Part shown: in pieces, positions 37,024-45,101 of the stretch | How the letters are laid out: each line of letters begins with the position of its first letter | How positions within the stretch are numbered: the first letter of the stretch is position 1 | Source of the DNA: Flavihumibacter sp. ZG627 | Lineage (GTDB): Bacteria; Bacteroidota; Bacteroidia; Chitinophagales; Chitinophagaceae | DNA: 64,000 nucleotides | Direction: 5' to 3' | Assembly (NCBI RefSeq): GCF_000814325.1 | Contig: NZ_JPHF01000001.1 | Location: 682,001 to 746,000, forward strand | Notes under the pieces: generated by a model | What the model saw: only the letters and a program-made list of their open reading frames with translations | Database searches by the model: none | Told to the model about the DNA's origin: nothing | Program-made: the position numbers and the translations under genes

Positions 37024-38121
37024 TTAACCTGCCAATGAAACGCCGATGAGTTTTCCAATACCAAAAGTTATGGCAGCCGCAGCAAGTCCAAACAAAACCT
37101 GGCGGAATCCTGAAAACCATAGATTCTTCCCGGTAAACAAGGTAATGGCCGCTCCTATCAGGAAAAGGCCAATTGCGCTGAATGTAACACTGAGCCATAT
37201 AGCATTCATACCGGTAAGGAAGAAGAAAGGAATCACAGGTATTATGGCCCCAACGGCGAATAGTCCAAAGGAATATAAAGCAGCCTCCACAGCAGAACCT
37301 TTCAATTCTTCTGCATTAATTCCAAGCTCTTCACGTACCAGCAATTCATGTGCATGGTCTTTGTTTTTCAGTATCTCTGTAGCCATTTCATGTGCCTGCT
37401 CCTCCGGAATACCTTTTGCCATATAGATCAAGGCTATTTCTCTACGCTCCCCTTCAGGATTGGTTTCGAGTTCTTCCATTTCGAGCTGCATCTGGTTTTC
37501 ATATAATTCCTGACTACTTTTTACCGAGATCCACTCACCCAATGCCATTGATAAGGCACCAGCCAGTAGTCCCGCCAATCCGGCCATCAGCACTGTATCC
37601 TGGCCGGTGGTAGCGCCTGCTATTCCCATCACCAGACTGAAATTGGAAACCAATCCGTCATTGCCTCCCAGCACACCCGCCCTGATAGCATTGCCACCAA
37701 CAGAACGGTGTTTTTTTTCAAAGCGGGTAAACTGTGCACCGGTTACCCTTCCTTCCTGTTCCAGTAATGAACGAAGGATCTTTACATGGTATGTTTCACT
37801 GCCGGTTATCTCCTTTTTATTTTTTTTCTTAGCAACAATCATTGCGTTGGAAATACTTTTCTCTGTATCCATCAATACTCCCAACACATATTCATAGCCG
37901 AATATCCTGCCGATCCGGTTGATTGTTCTTGCACGCCAGGAAGGTGGTGGTAGTTTAGCGGCGTCAATCTTTTCACGGGCTGCAAAAGCCAGCACATGGC
38001 TGTTTTCAATTTCACTCATTTGCCTGAACACATTGGCAATGGTGGCATCTTCTTCATTTTCCGCAAGTTTCTGATAGAGCCAGGACGCGTCGATTTCTGT
38101 TTGAAGATTCTTTAAGCTCAT
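37024..38121 (-). CDS. Ferritin-like/VIT1 iron-manganese transporter (MbfA-like)
   Basis: 365 residues: an N-terminal erythrin/ferritin-like helical domain (about 1-140, with acidic ENEEDATIANVF and SEIENSHVLAF) fused to a VIT1/CCC1 transporter domain (about 145-365, with GVLGGNDGLVSNFSLVMG and four or five membrane helices). This is the architecture of MbfA, a membrane-bound ferritin-linked iron exporter; Fe or Mn export from the cytosol is inferred. Gaps of 17 and 34 bases to the hydrolases suggest one operon. Confidence 0.88.
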   Translation of the reverse strand: MSLKNLQTEIDASWLYQKLAENEEDATIANVFRQMSEIENSHVLAFAAREKIDAAKLPPPSWRARTINRIGRIFGYEYVLGVLMDTEKSISNAMIVAKKKNKKEITGSETYHVKILRSLLEQEGRVTGAQFTRFEKKHRSVGGNAIRAGVLGGNDGLVSNFSLVMGIAGATTGQDTVLMAGLAGLLAGALSMALGEWISVKSSQELYENQMQLEMEELETNPEGERREIALIYMAKGIPEEQAHEMATEILKNKDHAHELLVREELGINAEELKGSAVEAALYSFGLFAVGAIIPVIPFFFLTGMNAIWLSVTFSAIGLFLIGAAITLFTGKNLWFSGFRQVLFGLAAAAITFGIGKLIGVSLAG

Positions 38122-38138
38122 GGCCAGGGTTTTATTGG

Positions 38139-38924
38139 TTAGTATTTCAGAATATCTCTTATAAAATTATGGTATTCCGGAAAGGAAGTGAGGTTATTGT
38201 GGCCACCCCCATGAATGCGAATCAGTGTGATCTTCGATGGATTGATACGCTGCAGCTTCTCACTGTGATATAAGGGGATGAGCCAGTCGCGCGTGCCATG
38301 TATTATATAAGTGTGACAGTTAACATGTCTTATCCATTTGTCGGTTCGAAGATGGTATCGTAAAACCAGGCTCACCGGAAGAATAGGCAGAAATCGTTCC
38401 ACCACTTTTTTGAAACTATAATAAGGTGCATCCAGGATCAGGTAGCGGGGTTTATTATCTGATGCGATCTTGGCAGCAAAGCCACTGCCGATACTTCTTC
38501 CATACACGATTATATGATGTTCGGGATATTCAGCTGCCAGTGTATCATACACAAACTGGATATCCTGTAACATATCTTTCTCGCCACGTTTACCCGTGCT
38601 CTTACCAAAGCCCCTGTAATCAACCAAAACAACATCATAGTTATAGCGGTAAAAATCCTTTGCATATTTTGCCCATCCCTTTATACTTCTTGAATTGCCA
38701 TGAAGGTATAATACAAGCCCAAGAGGCTTTTCACGCTGAAAGTGCAGACCGTTTATCCGTACACCCACGCCAATATCAAAATTCAATTCTTTAAACGGGA
38801 TATCATACTCAAACTGAAAATCCTGCTTAAGTTTCTCCGGCTTGAAGATGAATCTTTCCTGCAGAAAATATCCAAGGATACTCAAAGCCGCAATGCCAAT
38901 AATTATATAGAGATAAAGGGACAT
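38139..38924 (-). CDS. Membrane-anchored alpha/beta hydrolase (second paralogue)
   Basis: Starts at ATG 38924 (MSLYLYIIIGIAALSILG), giving 261 residues with one N-terminal helix; the frame also has a GTG at 38936. Catalytic features are YLHGNSRS, nucleophile GRSIG, acid in GTRDWLIP and His in GGGHNNLTSFPEY. The C-terminal endings of the two paralogues (NDLTTYPEY, NNLTSFPEY) are nearly the same, showing duplication. It lies between kup and the ferritin-like/VIT gene. Confidence 0.87.
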   Translation of the reverse strand: MSLYLYIIIGIAALSILGYFLQERFIFKPEKLKQDFQFEYDIPFKELNFDIGVGVRINGLHFQREKPLGLVLYLHGNSRSIKGWAKYAKDFYRYNYDVVLVDYRGFGKSTGKRGEKDMLQDIQFVYDTLAAEYPEHHIIVYGRSIGSGFAAKIASDNKPRYLILDAPYYSFKKVVERFLPILPVSLVLRYHLRTDKWIRHVNCHTYIIHGTRDWLIPLYHSEKLQRINPSKITLIRIHGGGHNNLTSFPEYHNFIRDILKY

Positions 38925-39017
38925 TATTTTTTCCACTCTTCGGGCCCGCCCCTGAGGTCATGATCTTTTCTCCCTTGCTAAGCAGGTCACTTAATTCACC
39001 CGGACTAAGCTGGGCTA

Positions 39018-41009
39018 TCAAAACTGGTGGTGTTCTTCATGGAAGATCCTTTTCAGCCTGATTGAAGTAACAGGTGCTACTATCAGCGGGAATTTCTCCA
39101 CTACAACATTCGAGGGATCCAGTCCAAAACCTCTTTCCTCTGAAAGGCTGATCTCTTTTAACCAGAAATAAAACTTCATGATGATCCGCTCAAAGAATGG
39201 AAGTTCATTATCCTGGCTCAGGTATTTTTCCATAACAATAAACTGGAAATCGCCTACTACATTGTTTCGCTCCAGACTTTCATAACGGCTATAGATATTC
39301 ACTTCTTTATTGGTCACCAGTTCTTCCACAACTTTCCTGAAAAGGAGATTGATCTTGGGCTCCATCCTGAAGCCCAGTCTGAACTCAACCCGTATGATAT
39401 CATTTGGGATGATATGGTCAACCACATATTCACAGGTATAGGGATCATCTAATGTGTCCACATGAATGAACCAATAGATATCTGCTCTTTTGGGTTTTTT
39501 ATTCAATATTGAATAGATGATCTTATGCTCAATTTCCTTGGGGTTATTGGCACTGGTCATATACACCAGGTGAGTGGCATGTTTGGGAACTGTTTTGTCG
39601 TTGCTCAATTCCTGGATCATGGGAACATAATGTTCCATCCGTACAAATTCAACATAGCGGTTCTTGATCTTCCTGCTTCTGTAAGAAACATACATCACGA
39701 TGAACATGGCTGCGCCGATGAGGAGCGTGATATAACCACCGTGCGTGAATTTCTCGAGCAGGGCTATCAGGAATGTTATCTCGATCACAACATAGGCAAC
39801 TATAAAAAGATATATAAGGGATGATGGAACTCTTTTGGCTACCATGTAATTGGCGAATAGCATAGTGGTGCTGATAAAGGTAACGATGATGGCCAGTCCG
39901 TAGGCTGCTTCCATCCGCGATGATTCTTTGAAATACAGCACTATGCCCACACAGCCTATGAACATCATGGTATTGATACCCGGAATGAAGAGCTGTCCTT
40001 TTTCTTCGGAGGGATACCTGATCTTAAGTTTAGGCCAGAGGTTAAGGCGCATGGCCTCACTTATCAGGGTGTAGGCACCGGAGATCATTGCCTGGCTGGC
40101 GATGATGGCGGCCGTGGTAGCGATGATCACACCCGGAATGATGAACCACTGTGGCATGAGGTCATAGAAGGCATTGATACCGAGGGTGGCTTTCATGTCG
40201 GGGGTAACGGTGATGCCTGTGCGGTTTGCCAGCAGGTATGCGCCCTGTCCGAAATAGTTCAGCAGCAGGCAGATCTTTACATAGATCCAGGAGACCCTGA
40301 TATTATCGCGGCCGCAGTGGCCAAGGTCACTATATAATGCTTCAGCCCCCGTAGTACAGAGGAAAACCGCGCCCAGCAGCCAGATGGCCTTGGGATAGGT
40401 TGCCAGAAACTCGATAGCATAGTAGGGATTAACCGCTTTAAGAATAGAAAAATCATCAGAGATATGCATCACCCCTAATATGCCGAGCATGGTAAACCAT
40501 ACCATCATGATGGGACCAAACATCTTTCCGATAGAGGCAGTACCAAACTGCTGCATAAAAAAGAAAGCAGAGATGATCCCCAAAACGATATAAACAATTG
40601 TGTTGGTCTGCAGGTGATGAAAGATGGGTAATTCTTTTAGTCCCTCAATGGATGAGGTGATGGTCATGGGAGGGGTAATGATACCATCCGCTAAAAGTGA
40701 GGCGCCACCTATCATAGCTGGTATAACGAGCCATTTCTTTTGTCGCCTTACCAGTGCATAGAGTGCAAAGGTTCCACCTTCACCCCGGTTGTCGGCCCTC
40801 AGTACGAGCCATACATATTTTACGGTAGTGATAAGTGTTAGCGTCCAGATGATACAGGATAATGATCCGATAATAAGATCATCAGTTACCTCTCTCCCGG
40901 AAATAATGGCGTTGTAAACGTAAAGGGGTGAAGTACCAATATCACCATAAATGATCCCAAGCGCAATCAATAATCCCGCCGTTGAGACCTTATTAAGATT
41001 TTTTCCCAC
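39018..41009 (-). CDS. kup: KUP-family potassium uptake protein
   Basis: Proton-coupled K+ transporter of the inner membrane. The 663 residues carry about 12 membrane segments, the N-terminal signature IYGDIGTSPLYVYNAI, and RADNRGEGGTFALYAL, both diagnostic of KUP/HAK. A C-terminal cytoplasmic domain of about 180 residues follows. It is the first gene of a possible four-gene minus-strand operon with the hydrolases and the VIT transporter, with 93 bases to the next ATG. Confidence 0.95.
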   Translation of the reverse strand: MGKNLNKVSTAGLLIALGIIYGDIGTSPLYVYNAIISGREVTDDLIIGSLSCIIWTLTLITTVKYVWLVLRADNRGEGGTFALYALVRRQKKWLVIPAMIGGASLLADGIITPPMTITSSIEGLKELPIFHHLQTNTIVYIVLGIISAFFFMQQFGTASIGKMFGPIMMVWFTMLGILGVMHISDDFSILKAVNPYYAIEFLATYPKAIWLLGAVFLCTTGAEALYSDLGHCGRDNIRVSWIYVKICLLLNYFGQGAYLLANRTGITVTPDMKATLGINAFYDLMPQWFIIPGVIIATTAAIIASQAMISGAYTLISEAMRLNLWPKLKIRYPSEEKGQLFIPGINTMMFIGCVGIVLYFKESSRMEAAYGLAIIVTFISTTMLFANYMVAKRVPSSLIYLFIVAYVVIEITFLIALLEKFTHGGYITLLIGAAMFIVMYVSYRSRKIKNRYVEFVRMEHYVPMIQELSNDKTVPKHATHLVYMTSANNPKEIEHKIIYSILNKKPKRADIYWFIHVDTLDDPYTCEYVVDHIIPNDIIRVEFRLGFRMEPKINLLFRKVVEELVTNKEVNIYSRYESLERNNVVGDFQFIVMEKYLSQDNELPFFERIIMKFYFWLKEISLSEERGFGLDPSNVVVEKFPLIVAPVTSIRLKRIFHEEHHQF

Positions 41010-41182
41010 AGTTGATCAAATTTTGCCAGGCAGGCCCCGGCAGGTAAGAAACAAAAAAAGCTCGGTTTCCCGTAGCCGCATTGCAAAGGTATAGTTAAAA
41101 ATATGATACAATGAGTATATGTTATCCCCTTAACCAACCAGCATGTTCGTAAAATTGTCTCTGTAATGTATTTATAGGATAT

Positions 41183-41190
41183 TAACTTTA
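41183..41190 (+). promoter_or_regulatory. Possible -7 box before exported protein gene
   Basis: TAACTTTA, one base from TAnnTTTG, 15 bases before the ATG at 41206. No convincing -33 element. The 196-base gap between the divergent kup and this gene holds nothing else I recognise. Confidence 0.3.
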
Positions 41191-41205
41191 ATAAAAGCGT
41201 ACGTC

Positions 41206-42744
41206 ATGAAAATCAGGCTTAGTGTTCTGGGCTTATTCCTGCTTGTTGGTTCCATCCTGCAGGCCCAGGCTCCCCGTGTAATATACTCTGAACCTGAAAA
41301 AGAGGATAGCCGCCGCACCAATTTTGAGATACTCGGAAAACTGGGTAATAACTTTCTTATATATAAAAATAACCGGAATGAGCATGACATCAGTTTATAT
41401 GATGCTGACATGAAGCTCACAGAAAGGGTTCCCCTTGATTTTATGCCTGACAGGGTTATCAACCTCGACTTTATCAGTTTTGCCGACAAGATCTATCTGT
41501 TTTACCAGTACCAGAAAAAGCGGGTCATCTATTGTGATTATGTGGCCATCAATGAAAAGGGAAGGCCCATGGCAAATCCGGTAACCCTGGATACTACTGA
41601 GGTCAATTACTCTTCCAATAACAAGATCTATTCGCTGATCAATAGCGATGATAAGCAGCGTATCATGCTTTTTAAAGTGAACAGCAGTGATCCGAAGAAA
41701 TTCTTCATCACCTCATTTCTCTATGATGACTCCATGAACCTGCTCACAAGGAATTTCACCATGATGAACATGGAAGGCAAGAATGAGAATTTTGCCGATT
41801 TCCATCTCACCAATGCGGGTGAACTGGTAACAGCCAAATATACCCGTGCAGGCAACAACAGCGATTTTATCACGGGGGTGAATATGCTCGTTAAGCATCC
41901 TGATTCACTCGGATTCAGCATCCGTAATGTTGATATTGGTAAGCAGATCCTGGATGATATCATTCTGAAAGTTGATAATAATAACCACCGTATTCTTTTG
42001 GCCTCATTCTTCTCGCGTCAGAAAAGGGGGAATATGGAAGGACTTTATTTTGTGAACTGGGATACCCGCAGTAACCAGAAGATCAGTGATACGGCCATTG
42101 TATTCAATGATGAGTTAAGGGTATTGGCAAAGGGCAGTGAAACCAACAAGAAAACGGCTTTCAATGATTTCTTCATCAAGAATATTTATACCCGCAAGGA
42201 TGGCGGTTTTGCCATTGTAAGTGAGGTTCTGTATACAACATCTCGCTATAATAATTTCAACCGGTGGGATTATATGGGATGGGGTAATCCATGGATGGGC
42301 CCCATGAATTACAATTACTGGAGTCCTCTTTATAGTCCCTGGCGGATGCCATGGGGAAGATATGGATGGAACAATTCCACCGCCCAACGCTACTTTGCAG
42401 AGAATGTAATGTTGTTGTCTTTTGATCGTGATGGCAAGTTGGAATGGAGTAACATGATTGCAAAGAACCAGTTTGATGATGAATCGGATAACCTTATTTC
42501 TTACGGAAATATGAATACAGGTGGTGAAGTACACTTTCTTTTTAATACTTTCGAAAGGCGGACTTTCGTGCTGACCGATCAAAGTGTTGATGCAACAGGT
42601 AAGATCACACGATATCCGACGTTGAAAAACCTTGACAAGGGGTACGATTTCATGCCACGATTCGCCAAACAGGTTAGTGCCAGGCAGATGATCATACCTT
42701 GTTTATACAGGAATTACCTGTGTTTTGCCAGGGTTGACTATTAA
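41206..42744 (+). CDS. Exported protein of unknown function
   Basis: 512 residues with a signal peptide (MKIRLSVLGLFLLVGSILQAQA). The mature protein is beta-rich with repeated short strands, as in propeller-like folds (for example LGNNFLIYKNN, ISFADKIYLFYQYQ), but I recognise no family. Near residues 350-385 there is an unusual block rich in Trp, Tyr, Gly, Pro and Met. Its stop is 14 bases before the next start, so it is probably cotranscribed with the DUF6427-like gene. Confidence 0.7.
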   Translation: MKIRLSVLGLFLLVGSILQAQAPRVIYSEPEKEDSRRTNFEILGKLGNNFLIYKNNRNEHDISLYDADMKLTERVPLDFMPDRVINLDFISFADKIYLFYQYQKKRVIYCDYVAINEKGRPMANPVTLDTTEVNYSSNNKIYSLINSDDKQRIMLFKVNSSDPKKFFITSFLYDDSMNLLTRNFTMMNMEGKNENFADFHLTNAGELVTAKYTRAGNNSDFITGVNMLVKHPDSLGFSIRNVDIGKQILDDIILKVDNNNHRILLASFFSRQKRGNMEGLYFVNWDTRSNQKISDTAIVFNDELRVLAKGSETNKKTAFNDFFIKNIYTRKDGGFAIVSEVLYTTSRYNNFNRWDYMGWGNPWMGPMNYNYWSPLYSPWRMPWGRYGWNNSTAQRYFAENVMLLSFDRDGKLEWSNMIAKNQFDDESDNLISYGNMNTGGEVHFLFNTFERRTFVLTDQSVDATGKITRYPTLKNLDKGYDFMPRFAKQVSARQMIIPCLYRNYLCFARVDY

Positions 42745-42758
42745 AAAACTAACCCATT

Positions 42759-43748
42759 GTGATAGGAGTCTTTAAGCAAAAGAACCCGGCCAACGCGTTC
42801 GTATTGCTGATCTATGCATTGATCCTGAAATTCCCGGTTTTCCTGAATTACCCTGCTCCTTTACGGCAGGAGGAAGATAACTATCTCTATAAGCTTTTAC
42901 TCAATATCCTGGCACCTGTAGGGGGGAAGGAAGGTATTCTCTATGGGATGCTGGCATTTATTTTTCTTTTCCTGCAGGCCAGTCTGCTGAATCGCATTGC
43001 CAATACCATCAGGCTGTTGCCCCGGCATAATTACCTGGTGGGGATGGCCTTCCTCCTGGTAAGTTCTCTTTTACCCGAATGGAACCAGTTCTCCAGCACC
43101 ATGATCGTCAATTTTCTGCTGACCTGGATCTTTTACGGAATGTCGGGATGGTATAATAATAACAGGCCCCTTTCCGCCATTTTCAATATCAGTTTGCTGG
43201 TGGGCATATTGCCATTGATCTATAAACCGTCGGTTGCCTATATTGTCCTGATCTTACTGGCCATCATCATCACCCGGCCCATGCGCATCGGAGAGTGGGT
43301 GGTAGCCATCATCGGGTTCCTGTCCCCCTATTATTTCCTGCTTATCATCCTGTTCCTCACCGACCAATGGGAGCCGGGGGCCCTGGCGCCCATGGTGAAT
43401 TTTCACCTGCCAAGGATACCATCATCACTCTGGGTCACCGGTGGTATATTGTTTATGGTGGCCCCTTTCCTCACCGGCGCATGGTTTGTTCAGGATAATC
43501 TTACCAAGATGCTAATCCAGGTCAGAAAATGCTGGAGTCTGCTGCTTTCCATGCTGCTGGTAGGGCTACTCATCATTCTTGTAAACCCCGGGAATAATTA
43601 CCAGCATTGGCTTTTATGCATAACGCCCATCGCCTGTTTTCATGCCGCCACCTATTATTATCCCGGCAACAAGTGGTTTCCGCTGGTGGTTCACTGGGTG
43701 ATTTTTGCCTTTGCCATCATCGTCAATTATTTCCCCCACCTCACCTAG
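42759..43748 (+). CDS. DUF6427-like polytopic membrane protein
   Basis: 329 residues with about nine or ten hydrophobic segments and almost no soluble part. The opening MIGVFKQKNPANAFVLLIYAL and PLRQEEDNYLYKLL fit Bacteroidota membrane proteins grouped as DUF6427; this assignment is from memory of the family pattern. The start is GTG at 42759. The function is unknown. Confidence 0.72.
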   Translation: MIGVFKQKNPANAFVLLIYALILKFPVFLNYPAPLRQEEDNYLYKLLLNILAPVGGKEGILYGMLAFIFLFLQASLLNRIANTIRLLPRHNYLVGMAFLLVSSLLPEWNQFSSTMIVNFLLTWIFYGMSGWYNNNRPLSAIFNISLLVGILPLIYKPSVAYIVLILLAIIITRPMRIGEWVVAIIGFLSPYYFLLIILFLTDQWEPGALAPMVNFHLPRIPSSLWVTGGILFMVAPFLTGAWFVQDNLTKMLIQVRKCWSLLLSMLLVGLLIILVNPGNNYQHWLLCITPIACFHAATYYYPGNKWFPLVVHWVIFAFAIIVNYFPHLT

Positions 43749-43769
43749 GGGCATTTGCGGTCAATGGAC

Positions 43770-43777
43770 TAACTTTG
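43770..43777 (+). promoter_or_regulatory. -7 box of purQ promoter
   Basis: TAACTTTG fully matches TAnnTTTG, 43 bases before the purQ ATG. A TTTG at 43754-43757 is only 12 bases upstream, so it is not a normal -33 partner. Confidence 0.45.
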
Positions 43778-43820
43778 CGGGCCTGACAGATCCATATTTT
43801 CACCTTTTGATCTATTATAT

Positions 43821-44495
43821 ATGAAATTCGGTGTAGTAGTTTTTCCTGGTTCCAACTGTGACCGCGATATGCAGGATGCGCTTCAGAACGACCTCGGTCA
43901 GGAAGTGATCATGCTCTGGCATAAGGATAAGGACCTCAGCATGTTTACAACAGACGATTGTATCGTTCTGCCGGGAGGCTTCTCCTATGGCGATTATCTT
44001 CGCTGTGGCGCTGTTGCCAGGTTCAGTCCTATGATGGAATCAGTGATCGAATTCGCCAACCGCGGCGGTAAGGTACTGGGCGTATGCAATGGATTCCAGG
44101 TTCTCTGCGAAGCACACCTGCTGCCAGGGGCGCTATTGAGGAATGCCAACCAGCAATTCATTTGCAGGAATGTTTACCTCAAAGGCCTGGATACTGATAA
44201 GCCCCTGATGATCCCCATTGCCCATGGCGAAGGAAGATATTATGCTGATGAAACTACGCTCGATAAGCTTGAGGCAAACGACCAGGTTATCTTCCGCTAT
44301 TGTGACGAAAACGGTGAGATAACTGACGACGCCAATCCAAATGGTGCGAGCCGGAATATAGCAGGTATCAGGAATGAAGCCGGTAATGTATTCGGGATGA
44401 TGCCTCACCCCGAAAGAGCCTGCTCTGCTGAACTCGGAAATATTGACGGAAGGCTGATACTGGAGGCGCTCCTGATGGTCAAACAACCTGCCTGA
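43821..44495 (+). CDS. purQ: Phosphoribosylformylglycinamidine synthase, glutaminase subunit
   Basis: Glutamine amidotransferase subunit of FGAM synthase in purine synthesis. The 224 residues contain the catalytic Cys in [10 protein letters not shown], and His and Glu in MPHPERAC near the C-terminus. The N-terminal [12 protein letters not shown] is typical of PurQ. No purL or purS gene is adjacent, so the partner subunits are encoded elsewhere. Confidence 0.96.
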   Translation: MKFGVVVFPGSNCDRDMQDALQNDLGQEVIMLWHKDKDLSMFTTDDCIVLPGGFSYGDYLRCGAVARFSPMMESVIEFANRGGKVLGVCNGFQVLCEAHLLPGALLRNANQQFICRNVYLKGLDTDKPLMIPIAHGEGRYYADETTLDKLEANDQVIFRYCDENGEITDDANPNGASRNIAGIRNEAGNVFGMMPHPERACSAELGNIDGRLILEALLMVKQPA

Positions 44496-44572
44496 TCATT
44501 CTTAACAAAAGCTGTAAGGCAAACTGGATAATTTTAGATTTTCATTAGAACTAATTGATGGATTTTTGCTTC

Positions 44573-45025
44573 ATGAAAAAAATCTTCGTTACAGTCCTTG
44601 CCCTGGTAGTAACCGTAGCCCTTTTCGCCCAGAGCGATAAGCAGGTAAAATGGTCTTTCCAAACGAAAAAGATCGCTGAAAACACCTATGAAGTGCGTAT
44701 GACCGCTGATATCGGTGGTAATTATCATATCTATGCGCAGGACGGTGGAGATGGGCCCGTGTCAACTTCTTTTAATTTCACCAAGAATCCACTGCTTTCT
44801 CTTAACGGTAAAATTGCTGAGCAGGGTAAAGTGAAGAAAGTGTTTGAAGAAGCCTTTGATTCTGATGTTCGTTATTATGAGAAGAAGGTTGAGTTCATAC
44901 AGGTGGTGAAAGTGAAGGGAAAGGCCAAGACCAACCTTGCCGGTAAGGTGGAGTTCATGGTTTGTAATGAAAAAGAATGTCTTCCTCCTGCCGTTGTGAA
45001 TTTTAAAGTTCCCTTAGGAGGATGA
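44573..45025 (+). CDS. Stand-alone DsbD alpha-like (N-terminal) domain protein
   Basis: 150 residues: signal peptide (1-20, ending in LFAQS) and one immunoglobulin-like domain like the N-terminal alpha domain of DsbD. Two cysteines, C131 and C136 in CNEKECLPP, match the redox pair of DsbD alpha domains. The ATG at 44573 begins a normal signal peptide; the frame opens six codons earlier. It lies just before dsbD, whose own N-terminal domain lacks these cysteines, so it may relay electrons from DsbD to periplasmic partners. Confidence 0.8.
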   Translation: MKKIFVTVLALVVTVALFAQSDKQVKWSFQTKKIAENTYEVRMTADIGGNYHIYAQDGGDGPVSTSFNFTKNPLLSLNGKIAEQGKVKKVFEEAFDSDVRYYEKKVEFIQVVKVKGKAKTNLAGKVEFMVCNEKECLPPAVVNFKVPLGG

Positions 45026-45046
45026 ACCTCATAGTATAAATAATGG

Positions 45047-45082
45047 AAACGAGTTCTGACCAGGACTCGTTTGTTTTTTTTT
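45047..45082 (+). terminator. Rho-independent terminator between the DsbD alpha gene and dsbD
   Basis: A 10-base stem (45047-45056 with 45063-45072, one G-T pair) around a 6-base loop, then G and nine T. It lies only 19 bases before the dsbD ATG, so dsbD needs read-through or a promoter I cannot see. Confidence 0.88.
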
Positions 45083-45101
45083 AATTGCTAACCCTACTCT
45101 G

